Of a DNA stretch of 64,000 nt, positions 1 to 8,037 are shown in pieces. Source of the stretch: an uncultured Bacteroidia bacterium. GTDB lineage: Bacteria; Bacteroidota; Bacteroidia; Bacteroidales; UBA932. The stretch's first letter is position 1. Every line of letters begins with the position of its first letter. The stretch lies in NCBI GenBank assembly GCA_902768665.1, contig CACXMA010000008.1, forward strand, positions 28,188-92,187. Direction: 5' to 3'. Position numbers and translations under genes: made by a program. Under the pieces are notes generated by a model that saw only the letters and a list, made by a program, of their open reading frames with translations, was not told the DNA's origin and ran no database searches.

Positions 1-2413
1 GGATCAGGCGGCCGGCGGTCTTGACGTCGTAGTCCTCATAGGCGGCGCGAACGTCCCGGATCAGGACATTGAGGCAGGAACGCATCCAGCGGTCGAACTC
101 GGGACGCTCGCCAGCGGCGGCGCCTGCCCTCTCCCAGCCGTCGATATTGGCGTAACGGGCAAAGAAGGAATAGGTATTATAGAGGGTGCCGAAGAACTTG
201 TTGCGAACTTCGGTGACACCCGCCTCGTCGAACTTGAGGTTGTCCCACGGCTCGGCGTTCGTCAGCATATACCAGCGCAGCGCGTCGGCGCCGTAGGTAT
301 CGAGGGCCATGAACGGATCCACGGCATTGCCGAGGCGTTTGGACATCTTGTTGCCGTTCTTGTCGAGAACGAGACCGTTGGAAATGACACGCTTGAAGGC
401 CGGCGTACCGCTCACCATCGTATGGATGGCGTGCAGCGTGTAGAACCAGCCGCGAGTCTGGTCCACGCCCTCGGCGATGAAGTCGGCCGTTGCGCCGAAT
501 CCCTTGCCGGAGAGGCCGCGAAGGCCTTCCTGGGCGTAGGGCATGGCGCCGGAATCGAACCAGACATCGATGAGGTCGCTCTCGCGGACCATCTTCTTCC
601 CGCTGTCGGACACAAGGAACATGTCGTCGACATACGGGCGGTGGAGATCGATCCTGTCATAATTCTCCAGGGACATGTCGGCCGGATCGAAGCCCTTGTC
701 GCGGAGCGGGTTGGAGGCCATGACGCCGGCGGCGACGGCCTTGTCCAGCTCGGCGAAGAGCTCGGCGACGGAGCCGATGCACTTCTCCTCCTTACCGTCT
801 TCCGTGCGCCAGATCGGGAGCGGCGTGCCCCAGAAACGGCTGCGGGAGAGGTTCCAGTCCTGGATATTCTCCAGCCAGACGCCGAAACGGCCGGTGCCGG
901 TCGACTCGGGCTTCCAGCGGATCTGCTTGTTCAGCGCGACCATCTCGTCACGCACCGCCGTCGCCCGGATAAACCAGGAATCCAGCGGATAATAGAGTAC
1001 CGGAAGATCCGTCCGCCAGCTGTGGGGATAGCTGTGGACGTGCTTCTGGACGCGGAAGGCGCGGCCGTCGGCCTTCATCATGACGCAGAGGTCGATATCG
1101 AGCGTGCCTTCTTCCTCGACGTGCTCGAAATACTGCTTGTAGCCGGCTTTGACGTAGCGGCCGGAATACTCCTTATAGGAAGGATCCACGTTCTCGGCGA
1201 CATAGGCCGGGTCGAGATCCTCGATGCGGCAGAAGCGGCCCTGGCGGTCCACCTGCGCCTGCGGATTGCCGTCGCGGTCGACGGGCATGATGCCGACGAT
1301 GCCGGCTGCCTCGGCGACACGCTTGTCGTCGGCGCCGAAGGTCGGGGCGATATGGACGATACCGGTACCGTCTTCCGTGGTGACGTAATCGCCGGAAATG
1401 ACGCGGAAAGCGTCTCCCTGCGGCTTGAACCACGGAATGAGCTGGTGGTAACGGATACCGACGAGCTCGCTACCCTTGAAGGAGCCGCTCAGCACGCGGT
1501 AAGGAATAATCTTGTCACCGGGCTGGTAGCTGTCGAGGGGAATCTGCTCGCCTTTCGGGTTGAACCAGGCGCCGAGAAGGGCCTTGGCGAGGACATAGAC
1601 GGCCATCTGGCCGCTGTAAGGGTTGAACGACAGGACGCGGATGTACTCGATGTCCGGGCCGACGCAGAGGGCGGTGTTGGACGGGAGGGTCCAGGGAGTC
1701 GTCGTCCAGGCCAGGAAATAGGCCGGGCAGGACTCCGTGCCGTAGAGGGGCTGGGAAAGGCCGTCCTTGATAATCTCGAACTGGACGGTAGCCGTCGTGT
1801 CGGAAACGTCCTTGTAGCAGCCGGGCTGGTTGAGCTCGTGCGAACTCAGGCCCGTACCGTCGGTCGGGGAATAAGGCTGGATCGTATAACCCTTATAGAG
1901 GAGCCCCTTGTCGTAGATCTTCCGGAGAAGGTACCACAGCGTCTCGATATAGCGGTTGTCGTAGGTGATATAAGGGTCGTTCATGTCCACCCAGTAGCCT
2001 ACGCGCTCGGTCATGTTCACCCACTCCCGGGTATATTTCATAACTTCCTTGCGGCAGGCGGCGTTGTACTCGGCGACGGAGATCTTCGTGCCGATGTCGG
2101 CTTTGGTGATGCCGAGCTTCTTCTCGACACCGAGTTCCACGGGCAGTCCGTGGGTGTCCCAACCGGCACGGCGGCGCACCTGGAAGCCCGTCTGCGTCTT
2201 ATAACGGCAGATGGCGTCCTTGATGGAACGGGCCATGACGTGGTGGATGCCCGGCATGCCGTTCGCAGACGGCGGACCTTCGAAGAAAATGAACTCGGGC
2301 GCACCCTCACGGAGCGCGATGGAGCGCTCGAACGCGCCTTCCTTCTTCCAGCTCTCGAGAATGCCGTCGCCAACCGACACAAGATTCAGTCCCTTATATT
2401 CGTTAAATCGCAT
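1..2413 (-). CDS. ileS: Isoleucyl-tRNA synthetase (3' end beyond window)
   Basis: Class I aminoacyl-tRNA synthetase that charges tRNA-Ile in the cytoplasm. About 804 codons are visible and no stop is reached, so the C-terminal anticodon-binding region (roughly 300 residues by family length) lies off the left edge. The HIGH-type motif is GIHH at about residues 55-58, within GPPSANGMPGIHH, and the KMSKR loop is intact near residue 690. The editing domain lies between them, and the WTTTPWTLPSN motif is visible. The start is the ATG at 2413, followed by MRFNEYKGLN; a TATCTTTG promoter box on the same strand lies 56 bases upstream. The gene is divergent from cvpA. Identification is secure. Confidence 0.97.
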   Translation of the reverse strand, partial: MRFNEYKGLNLVSVGDGILESWKKEGAFERSIALREGAPEFIFFEGPPSANGMPGIHHVMARSIKDAICRYKTQTGFQVRRRAGWDTHGLPVELGVEKKLGITKADIGTKISVAEYNAACRKEVMKYTREWVNMTERVGYWVDMNDPYITYDNRYIETLWYLLRKIYDKGLLYKGYTIQPYSPTDGTGLSSHELNQPGCYKDVSDTTATVQFEIIKDGLSQPLYGTESCPAYFLAWTTTPWTLPSNTALCVGPDIEYIRVLSFNPYSGQMAVYVLAKALLGAWFNPKGEQIPLDSYQPGDKIIPYRVLSGSFKGSELVGIRYHQLIPWFKPQGDAFRVISGDYVTTEDGTGIVHIAPTFGADDKRVAEAAGIVGIMPVDRDGNPQAQVDRQGRFCRIEDLDPAYVAENVDPSYKEYSGRYVKAGYKQYFEHVEEEGTLDIDLCVMMKADGRAFRVQKHVHSYPHSWRTDLPVLYYPLDSWFIRATAVRDEMVALNKQIRWKPESTGTGRFGVWLENIQDWNLSRSRFWGTPLPIWRTEDGKEEKCIGSVAELFAELDKAVAAGVMASNPLRDKGFDPADMSLENYDRIDLHRPYVDDMFLVSDSGKKMVRESDLIDVWFDSGAMPYAQEGLRGLSGKGFGATADFIAEGVDQTRGWFYTLHAIHTMVSGTPAFKRVISNGLVLDKNGNKMSKRLGNAVDPFMALDTYGADALRWYMLTNAEPWDNLKFDEAGVTEVRNKFFGTLYNTYSFFARYANIDGWERAGAAAGERPEFDRWMRSCLNVLIRDVRAAYEDYDVKTAGRLI

Positions 2414-2422
2414 ATTTTTTCC

Positions 2423-2430
2423 TATTTTTG
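2423..2430 (+). promoter_or_regulatory. Possible -7 box for cvpA-tsaB
   Basis: TATTTTTG fits the Bacteroidota TAnnTTTG consensus and points rightward, about 68 bases before the cvpA start. It lies inside the ileS leader, so the two transcripts would overlap. No clear TTTG -33 box is seen. Confidence 0.4.
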
Positions 2431-2469
2431 TCTCCGAAAAAAGCCTTTCGGTCTGTTTCGAAGATTTTG

Positions 2470-2477
2470 CAAAGATA
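2470..2477 (-). promoter_or_regulatory. -7 promoter box for ileS
   Basis: Read leftward this is TATCTTTG, an exact TAnnTTTG match, giving a leader of about 50 bases for ileS. Confidence 0.65.
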
Positions 2478-2498
2478 CTAAATTTTAGACAAGTAACA

Positions 2499-3023
2499 AT
2501 GAACCTCATCGATATAGTCATCCTGGTCGTCCTGATTCCGGCGATTATCGGCGGCATATCAAAGGGGTTCATTTCCCAGGCCGTTTCCTTCATCGCCCTT
2601 TTCCTCGGCACCTACACGGCCTACTACATCACCGTCAAGAGCGGTGCGGAACTGGCCTCGGCCCTGAGTATCTCCGTCAGCGCGGGCAACATCATCGTTT
2701 TCGCCGTCAGCCTGCTCGCCATCTGGGCCCTGCTGGCCGTTCTCGGACAGGCGCTGAAAACCATCCTGCAATTCGCCCTTCTCGAGTGGGTGGACAGACT
2801 CCTCGGCGGCGTTTTCGCCCTCGGCACGACGCTCCTCGTCCTGGGCCTTGTCGCCATCATGTTCGACGCGTTGAACACGACAACCTTCCTCGTCGAACGG
2901 CAGTATCTGGAGGAATCCTGGTTCTATTACCGGCTCCAGAACCTTGCCGCGACCGCCTTCCCCTATATCCACAAGATTATCCCCGCGGCCGGTGAAATGA
3001 TTACCGGCGCGATCCCGAAGTAG
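2499..3023 (+). CDS. CvpA family membrane protein
   Basis: A 174-residue integral membrane protein. The sequence begins MNLIDIVILVVLIPAIIGG and shows four hydrophobic segments (about residues 1-20, 26-46, 60-85 and 98-120), then a short polar C-terminus. This arrangement and the opening D-x-x-I pattern match the CvpA/colicin V production family, a widespread inner-membrane family of poorly defined role linked to envelope homeostasis. The ATG at 2499 is preferred because upstream codons in the same frame run through the ileS leader. It lies six bases before tsaB, so the two are probably co-transcribed. Confidence 0.85.
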   Translation: MNLIDIVILVVLIPAIIGGISKGFISQAVSFIALFLGTYTAYYITVKSGAELASALSISVSAGNIIVFAVSLLAIWALLAVLGQALKTILQFALLEWVDRLLGGVFALGTTLLVLGLVAIMFDALNTTTFLVERQYLEESWFYYRLQNLAATAFPYIHKIIPAAGEMITGAIPK

Positions 3024-3029
3024 CCCCCC

Positions 3030-3725
3030 ATGCGCATCATCCAGCTTGAAACATCCACCGCCCTCTGCAGCGCCGCCCTTTCGGAAGACGGCCGCCTGCT
3101 GCAGTACCGGGAAGCCGAGGGACGGAACGTCCATTCCTCCCTTGCCGCCGTCCTGATCCGGGACATCCTCGAAGCCGCTGGCCTGAAGGTCACGGACTGC
3201 GACGCCGTCGCCATCAGCAAGGGCCCCGGCTCCTATACGGGACTGCGGGTCGGCGTCTCCACGGCCAAGGGTCTCTGTTTCGGCGCCGGCCTTCCCCTGA
3301 TCGGTGTCGGGACGCCGGAAGTACTTGTCGCACAGGCCGCTGCAGCAGGTCTTATCCCCGCCGGCTGCCGCCACATCGTCCCCATGATCGACGCCCGCCG
3401 GATGGAAGTCTACAGCGCCGTGTTCACGCCGGAAGGGCAGCGGCTCACAGAGGTCGCCCCTACCATCGTCACGGAGGACAGTTTCGCGGACATCCTCGCC
3501 GACGGCACACCCGTTCTTTTCATCGGCGACGGCGCGGAAAAATGCCGGGCAGTCCTTGGGAATCACCCCAATGCCGTCTTCGCCCAGTGCTGCCCGAAAG
3601 CCTCCGCCCTCTCCGCTCCCGCAGCCGCCGCCTACAACGAAAAAAGATTCGAAGACGTAGCGTACTTCGAACCTTTCTATCTCAAGGATTTCATCGCGAC
3701 CGTCAGCCGCAAGAATCTCTTCTAA
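3030..3725 (+). CDS. tsaB: tRNA threonylcarbamoyladenosine biosynthesis protein TsaB
   Basis: A 231-residue ASKHA-fold protein that partners TsaD (and TsaE) in making the t6A37 modification of ANN-decoding tRNAs. The N-terminus MRIIQLETSTALCSAAL is the first ATPase-fold strand, and GPGSYTGLRVG at about residues 64-74 is the family hallmark. Length is normal for TsaB (about 220-235). It follows cvpA by six bases. Its stop overlaps the stop of the convergent thioredoxin-like lipoprotein gene by four bases, leaving no room for a dedicated terminator. Confidence 0.95.
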   Translation: MRIIQLETSTALCSAALSEDGRLLQYREAEGRNVHSSLAAVLIRDILEAAGLKVTDCDAVAISKGPGSYTGLRVGVSTAKGLCFGAGLPLIGVGTPEVLVAQAAAAGLIPAGCRHIVPMIDARRMEVYSAVFTPEGQRLTEVAPTIVTEDSFADILADGTPVLFIGDGAEKCRAVLGNHPNAVFAQCCPKASALSAPAAAAYNEKRFEDVAYFEPFYLKDFIATVSRKNLF

Positions 3726-4591
3726 AGCTGCGAGGCGATAAACTTCTCCAGCGAAGCCTGATCTCCGATCTGGGCCCGGACGATTTCGCCGTCCTTGATG
3801 AACACGGCCCAGGGCAGGGACTGGATGTTGTAGTAGCCCACATAGCTCGAGGCCGGACCCGCCGGGTCGTTTACCTGCACCCACGGATACTTCTGCTCAT
3901 AGACATCCTTTGCCCATGACACGCGATCCATGTCCAGCGACACGGAATAGATCTCGAAACCGCGGGAGTGGTATTTCTCATAAACAGGAAGGAGCACGTT
4001 GCGGCTGTACATCAGCTGGCGGCTGTCACTCATGGTCCAGAAATAGACCATCACCAGACGGCCTTCCACCTCGCTGAGACGGACCACCTTCGAATCGTCA
4101 TCCTTCAGGGCAATGTCGATGTAACCGATCTGCCGGGCATTGTCCAGCTTATACTGGAACTCCAGCTGCTCCTTGCGGAGGGCGGCGACGTCCCCCAGCT
4201 TCCTGACATGCTCGGAATCCGGATAGAGTTCGGAAAGATGGTCGTAGACGTTGCCAAACATGATGGCGTCCTTGATGTCGAAGAACACGGGCGTCTCGCC
4301 GTCGGGCATGACCTGAAGCAGGACATCCACCAGCGCCTTCGAGTCCGGATGCTTGGCGATGAAGACGCGGCATTCGCGGTTGTACTTGATATACAGCGCG
4401 TTCTGATCCATGATATCCGTCAGGGCCTGCAGGCTGTCGACGAAAGCGTCGTGGCGGGCCCGGACCTCCTCCATCAGGGCGAGATCCTCATCGGAGAAGG
4501 ACTCTCCGGCAGGAGCCTTGCTGCGGCCGCAGGAGAGAACGAGCAGGGCGCCGGCCAGGGCGGCGAAAAGGATACGGCTAAAGCTTTTCAT
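3722..4591 (-). CDS. Thioredoxin-like (TlpA-type) lipoprotein lacking the CxxC motif
   Basis: A 289-residue protein from the ATG at 4591. The N-terminus is a lipoprotein signal (hydrophobic residues 7-20, LVLSC with Cys21), so it should be lipid-anchored facing the periplasm or outer surface. Residues about 165-289 look like the thioredoxin/AhpC-TSA fold: RLVMVYFW strand, a later SLDMDR strand, and a cis-proline at SLPWAVF (Pro260). Where TlpA proteins have WCxxC, this one reads W185-TMSD, so no redox cysteine pair exists. The helical N-terminal half resembles the DUF4369/thioredoxin lipoproteins common in Bacteroidales. The start overlaps the end of the HIT gene by 14 bases; a longer frame upstream lies inside HIT and lacks a signal peptide. 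Confidence 0.8.
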   Translation of the reverse strand: MKSFSRILFAALAGALLVLSCGRSKAPAGESFSDEDLALMEEVRARHDAFVDSLQALTDIMDQNALYIKYNRECRVFIAKHPDSKALVDVLLQVMPDGETPVFFDIKDAIMFGNVYDHLSELYPDSEHVRKLGDVAALRKEQLEFQYKLDNARQIGYIDIALKDDDSKVVRLSEVEGRLVMVYFWTMSDSRQLMYSRNVLLPVYEKYHSRGFEIYSVSLDMDRVSWAKDVYEQKYPWVQVNDPAGPASSYVGYYNIQSLPWAVFIKDGEIVRAQIGDQASLEKFIASQL

Positions 4592-4982
4592 ATTCGGCGA
4601 AAATGGCGTCGGCGATCTGCTGCATCTCCTCCTTCGGGAGAGAGAGCTTTTCCTTACGGAAATCGAGGTCACCCTCTGTCTGCAGCGGAACAAGGTGGAT
4701 GTGGGTATGCGGAACCTCCATGCCGAGGACGGCTACACCGACCCGCTTGCAGGGCACGGCGGCCTTCAGGGCGATGGCGACCTTGCGGGCGAAAGCGGTC
4801 AGACCGGCGTAGGTCTTCTCATCGAGATGGAAGATATAGTCGTCCTCCACATGCCTGGGGATGACGAGGGTGTGGCCCTTGGTCAGCGGAGCAATGTCGA
4901 GGAAGGCATAGAAGTCTTCGTTCTCGGCGCACTTGAAGGAAGGAATCTCCCCTGCCGCAATTTTGGTAAAAATCGTTGCCAT
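4578..4982 (-). CDS. HIT family nucleotide hydrolase/transferase
   Basis: A 134-residue histidine-triad protein, cytoplasmic. The triad HTHIHLVP (His92, His94, His96) is complete, and the N-terminal TIFTKIAAGEIPSFK is the standard Hint/PKCI opening. Family members hydrolyse nucleoside phosphoramidates or dinucleoside polyphosphates; the exact substrate cannot be told from sequence. It is the second gene of greA-HIT-lipoprotein, six bases after greA. Confidence 0.93.
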   Translation of the reverse strand: MATIFTKIAAGEIPSFKCAENEDFYAFLDIAPLTKGHTLVIPRHVEDDYIFHLDEKTYAGLTAFARKVAIALKAAVPCKRVGVAVLGMEVPHTHIHLVPLQTEGDLDFRKEKLSLPKEEMQQIADAIFAEYEKL

Positions 4983-4988
4983 ACGCTT

Positions 4989-5456
4989 TTAGAGGCTGAT
5001 TTCGAGGATTTTGAACTTCATTACGCCCTGGGGGACCTGGGCCTCGACGACCTCACCGACAGCGTGGCCGACGAGGGCCTTGCCGATCGGGGTCGTGACG
5101 GCGAGCTTGCCCTTGGAGAAATCGGCCTCGGTCTCGCCGACGATGGTGAACTGCATCACCATCTTGTTGGCCATGTTCTCCACCTTCACCTTGCTGAGAA
5201 GCTGGACACTGTCGGTCGTGAGCTGGGACTCGTCCAGTACGCGGGCGTTCGACAGTTTGTCCTTGAGGCGGGCTATCTTCACCTCCAGCAGACCCTGCGC
5301 ATCGCGCGCAGCGTCGTATTCAGCGTTTTCGGAGAGGTCTCCCTTCTCCCGGGCTTCCGCAATCGCTGCGGAAATGACGGGGCGCTGCGCGAGCGAGTCG
5401 GCGAGCTCCTTCTTGAGGGCTTCATACCCCGCCTTGGTCATGTATTCAAGAGCCAT
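4989..5456 (-). CDS. greA: Transcription elongation factor GreA
   Basis: A 155-residue Gre factor that rescues backtracked RNA polymerase by stimulating transcript cleavage. The N-terminal coiled coil (about residues 1-75) carries the acidic tip in EKGDLSENAEYDAARDAQ, including the Asp-Glu pair that acts in the RNAP channel. The C-terminal FKBP-like domain ends in VPQGVMKFKILEISL. Length is normal. It is the first gene of a three-gene leftward unit and has an about 80-base leader containing a hairpin with a following T-rich stretch. Confidence 0.96.
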   Translation of the reverse strand: MALEYMTKAGYEALKKELADSLAQRPVISAAIAEAREKGDLSENAEYDAARDAQGLLEVKIARLKDKLSNARVLDESQLTTDSVQLLSKVKVENMANKMVMQFTIVGETEADFSKGKLAVTTPIGKALVGHAVGEVVEAQVPQGVMKFKILEISL

Positions 5457-5490
5457 GTCTTATAATTAATAGGTATAAGTAGGTATCAGT

Positions 5491-5523
5491 AAAAAGGAGA
5501 GTACTGCCCGCTGTCGGCAGTAC
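5491..5523 (-). promoter_or_regulatory. Hairpin plus T-tract in the greA leader (possible attenuator)
   Basis: On the greA strand a perfect 8-bp stem (GTACTGCC / GGCAGTAC, 7-base loop) is followed by TCTCC and then five T residues. It lies between the promoter box and the greA start, where a conditional terminator would act. Confidence 0.45.
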
Positions 5524-5538
5524 CCATCCTGTTTGATG

Positions 5539-5546
5539 CAAAGGTA
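5539..5546 (-). promoter_or_regulatory. -7 promoter box for greA
   Basis: Reads TACCTTTG leftward, a TAnnTTTG match 82 bases before the greA start codon. Confidence 0.55.
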
Positions 5547-5606
5547 GAAATTTTTATTCTAAAATCCAACCTTTTGCAAGGAGTCACCGGATTCTCTGAA
5601 AGGAAC

Positions 5607-7898
5607 CTAGAGATTCAGGGAGATACCGAATACCGCTCTTGCCATAACGGGGTACTTCCCTATTTCCTGCCCCAGGGAGTCTATAAACAAAGCCGCCTCC
5701 GGATCGAGTCCACGGTAGTTAGTAAAGAGAGCTATATCTTCCAGGGAAATCCACAACCGCGCCCCGCGTAGATATGCCCGGGAAATGATGGATTCCGGGA
5801 TCCGGTAATCAAATGCAACCTGACTGAGCCGGAAAAAGCGCACACGCGGATAGATTTCCGCTTCTGCGTCCTGATAGTATTGGGCCTTGTACCAATTTTC
5901 CGCACAATAGATACGGTTTCCTCCCCATCCATAGCCCTGAATGGACAGCCCCCAACAATTCTTCCAGCGAAGAGCCGTTCTCAGGCCGTACACGGCGCGA
6001 GGCATGACGCCGTCTTCTCCTTTATATACGGGGACACCGTCTTTGTCGAGACGAGCCTGGCCTAGCGGCAATCCATTGATAAGACGGCTGTTCTTCGTGT
6101 AATAAAAAGGATCCTCGCTCAGGAAGCGGTTTCTCATCAGGGAATAATGACCGGAGACCTCCCACTTCCAATCTCCGAAGTTCCCCCCCCTCTTTCCGCT
6201 AAAGGACAGACCTTCGTTGCGGACGGAGGAAGGACGGATGCGGGGAGTGGAAAAAGTCTGATATGTCTCGATATTATCCCGGTTCCGATAATACCGGATC
6301 CCGAGTGACGTCTTGTTTTGCCAATCCAGGGATAAGCCGACACTGCGACGGACCCCGCCTGCGCTCAAACAAAGAGGGTCGAATGTGTTCATGACGGCGT
6401 CATTGACCATCGAATAATAGCCAGCCTCGGATAAAGCAGCCTCAAAGACTTGTTCTATGGAAGCCTTCCCCGCTTCGGCCCAATCCAGCGCAATCTGCAA
6501 GCGTGGAATCCATTGAGAATCGAGGTGCCATCCGGCCACAACCGAAACAAAGGGAGAAAGGACCGTCTTTGTAGTCTCTACATCTCCCAAAGCCCATATC
6601 AGATGGAAACCACCATTGAGGGTGAACCAGGTGTCACCGACATCTGAGCTATTATGTTTCCAGGCATATTCCGCCTTCAAGCGGGTCTCCCACCAGGACT
6701 CATTGGGCTTATCCGTATAATAGTCAGCGTAATGAATACCGGTAAGATCTTTGTACCTGTCCAAGACAGCCTTGTTGTCAAGAGGCTGGAAATTCATATA
6801 GTTCACCTTGCCGGAACCCGTGTAGTATTTATGGAGCGCAAAGAACTTATTCCATTGAAGCAGGGCGGCGGCCGAGAGCATATGATCTTTCCCAAACAGA
6901 TACTTCCAAAGAGCATCAACGCCTATATCGCCCCGTTGCAGGTCTCTCTCGGAATAGGACATTTTATAGGTGTAATCTTCCGGCCTTCCATTTAGGCCCC
7001 AAAGCACGCTCTTATCATACTTCATGTCATCCCGATAATCCATAAAAGCGTTGATTTCCAGCATTTCAAGAGGAGACGCCGATAGACGAAGCTGTGCCCA
7101 ATCCTCATAACCATCCTTCCCTTTGTACTGACTGGCTGGATAAGACGGTGGCGCTGTCCCCGCTTTTTTCATTAACCATTGATAAGGAGCATCCGCTTTT
7201 TCAAAGGAAGAAGACTCCGCCGCGCTCTCCACCGTCAGCCAGGGAAGAATCTGCACAGAAATGGCGGCTTGCAGAGAATGACGGATATAACGGTCAGTCT
7301 TCGCTTCGAAGGGGCCGCTGCCTCGGGAACTCGAAAAGGATGCCCGGGCCTGGATTCTGTCCCGCGCATACTGGGCTTCAACGTGATGCTGCTGCTGAAA
7401 AGCCGTTTCCAGAAAGTCTTCAGGCTTACAATTCCACTGCGGAGAGCCATTCGAATCCGGCAAAGAACTCACCCACTGTGGACCGCCAAGAAACGAATAA
7501 CGAGCGTGAAATCCTTGTTCTTCGGCCCGCTTCGTCCTGATGACGACGGCGCCGGCCATGGCATCGTGGCCATATGCCGCTATCGCTTCCGCTCCCATTA
7601 AAACCCGGATTTCAGCAATATCCTCCGCCGCCAGGGATGAGACATCCAGCATCCGGATTCCATTAATGATATACACGGGCTGCTGCCATTGGCTCAAAGA
7701 GGCACCCTCGATATAAACACTCGGTACCATTCCGGGCTCCGCAGCTGACGAAGCCACGACCACCCCGGGCGTCGAGGTTTTGAGCAATTCAGTCGCATCC
7801 CATATCATCCTCTCCACCGCGAGGCTGTCCTGTCCTTGTGCCGTAGCAAAAGGCGCGCAAAAAACAGACAACAGAAAAAGCATGCAATGACGATTCAT
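5607..7898 (-). CDS. TonB-dependent (SusC-like) outer-membrane protein, orphan
   Basis: A 763-residue outer-membrane protein. MNRHCMLFLLSVFCAPFATAQG is a signal peptide; residues about 30-125 form a plug domain with VYIINGIRML and MAGAVVIRTKR, the usual SusC/RagA plug signature. The remainder is rich in alternating, aromatic-bounded strands and ends in VFGISLNL, as expected of a beta-barrel. It lacks the N-terminal carboxypeptidase-regulatory-like domain of SusC and no susD follows, so it is not a normal polysaccharide-uptake pair. The start at 7898 is chosen over an in-frame ATG at 7958 because the promoter (boxes at 7923-7930 and 7950-7953) lies between them. It is visibly AT-richer than its neighbours and contains a run of eight G in the coding strand (6183-6190). 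The ligand is unknown. Confidence 0.85.
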   Translation of the reverse strand: MNRHCMLFLLSVFCAPFATAQGQDSLAVERMIWDATELLKTSTPGVVVASSAAEPGMVPSVYIEGASLSQWQQPVYIINGIRMLDVSSLAAEDIAEIRVLMGAEAIAAYGHDAMAGAVVIRTKRAEEQGFHARYSFLGGPQWVSSLPDSNGSPQWNCKPEDFLETAFQQQHHVEAQYARDRIQARASFSSSRGSGPFEAKTDRYIRHSLQAAISVQILPWLTVESAAESSSFEKADAPYQWLMKKAGTAPPSYPASQYKGKDGYEDWAQLRLSASPLEMLEINAFMDYRDDMKYDKSVLWGLNGRPEDYTYKMSYSERDLQRGDIGVDALWKYLFGKDHMLSAAALLQWNKFFALHKYYTGSGKVNYMNFQPLDNKAVLDRYKDLTGIHYADYYTDKPNESWWETRLKAEYAWKHNSSDVGDTWFTLNGGFHLIWALGDVETTKTVLSPFVSVVAGWHLDSQWIPRLQIALDWAEAGKASIEQVFEAALSEAGYYSMVNDAVMNTFDPLCLSAGGVRRSVGLSLDWQNKTSLGIRYYRNRDNIETYQTFSTPRIRPSSVRNEGLSFSGKRGGNFGDWKWEVSGHYSLMRNRFLSEDPFYYTKNSRLINGLPLGQARLDKDGVPVYKGEDGVMPRAVYGLRTALRWKNCWGLSIQGYGWGGNRIYCAENWYKAQYYQDAEAEIYPRVRFFRLSQVAFDYRIPESIISRAYLRGARLWISLEDIALFTNYRGLDPEAALFIDSLGQEIGKYPVMARAVFGISLNL

Positions 7899-7922
7899 GG
7901 AAAAAATGTTTTGCAATTTAGG

Positions 7923-7953
7923 CAAAGATAGTGAATCTTTTATCCCAATCAAA
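7923..7953 (-). promoter_or_regulatory. Promoter of the TonB-dependent protein gene
   Basis: Reading leftward, a TTTG -33 box (7950-7953), exactly 19 bases, then TATCTTTG (7923-7930). The start codon follows 24 bases later. Confidence 0.8.
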
Positions 7954-7973
7954 GACAATAACGTAACAAATTA

Positions 7974-8010
7974 TTTAGCTAAATCATTGTTTTATAATAA
8001 TTTAGCCAAA
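7974..8010. promoter_or_regulatory. Two TTTAGCyAAA sites upstream of the promoter
   Basis: TTTAGCTAAA (7974-7983, inside the perfect 12-base palindrome 7973-7984) and TTTAGCCAAA (8001-8010) lie 27 bases apart in an AT-rich stretch upstream of the -33 box; candidate operator half-sites. Confidence 0.35.
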
Positions 8011-8037
8011 ACATAGGTAACATTATTTGTTGTGGGG

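Noticed and set aside
422-2488. 688-codon open frame on the + strand opposite ileS
   Set aside because: The opposite strand is a textbook isoleucyl-tRNA synthetase; the + frame has no motifs.
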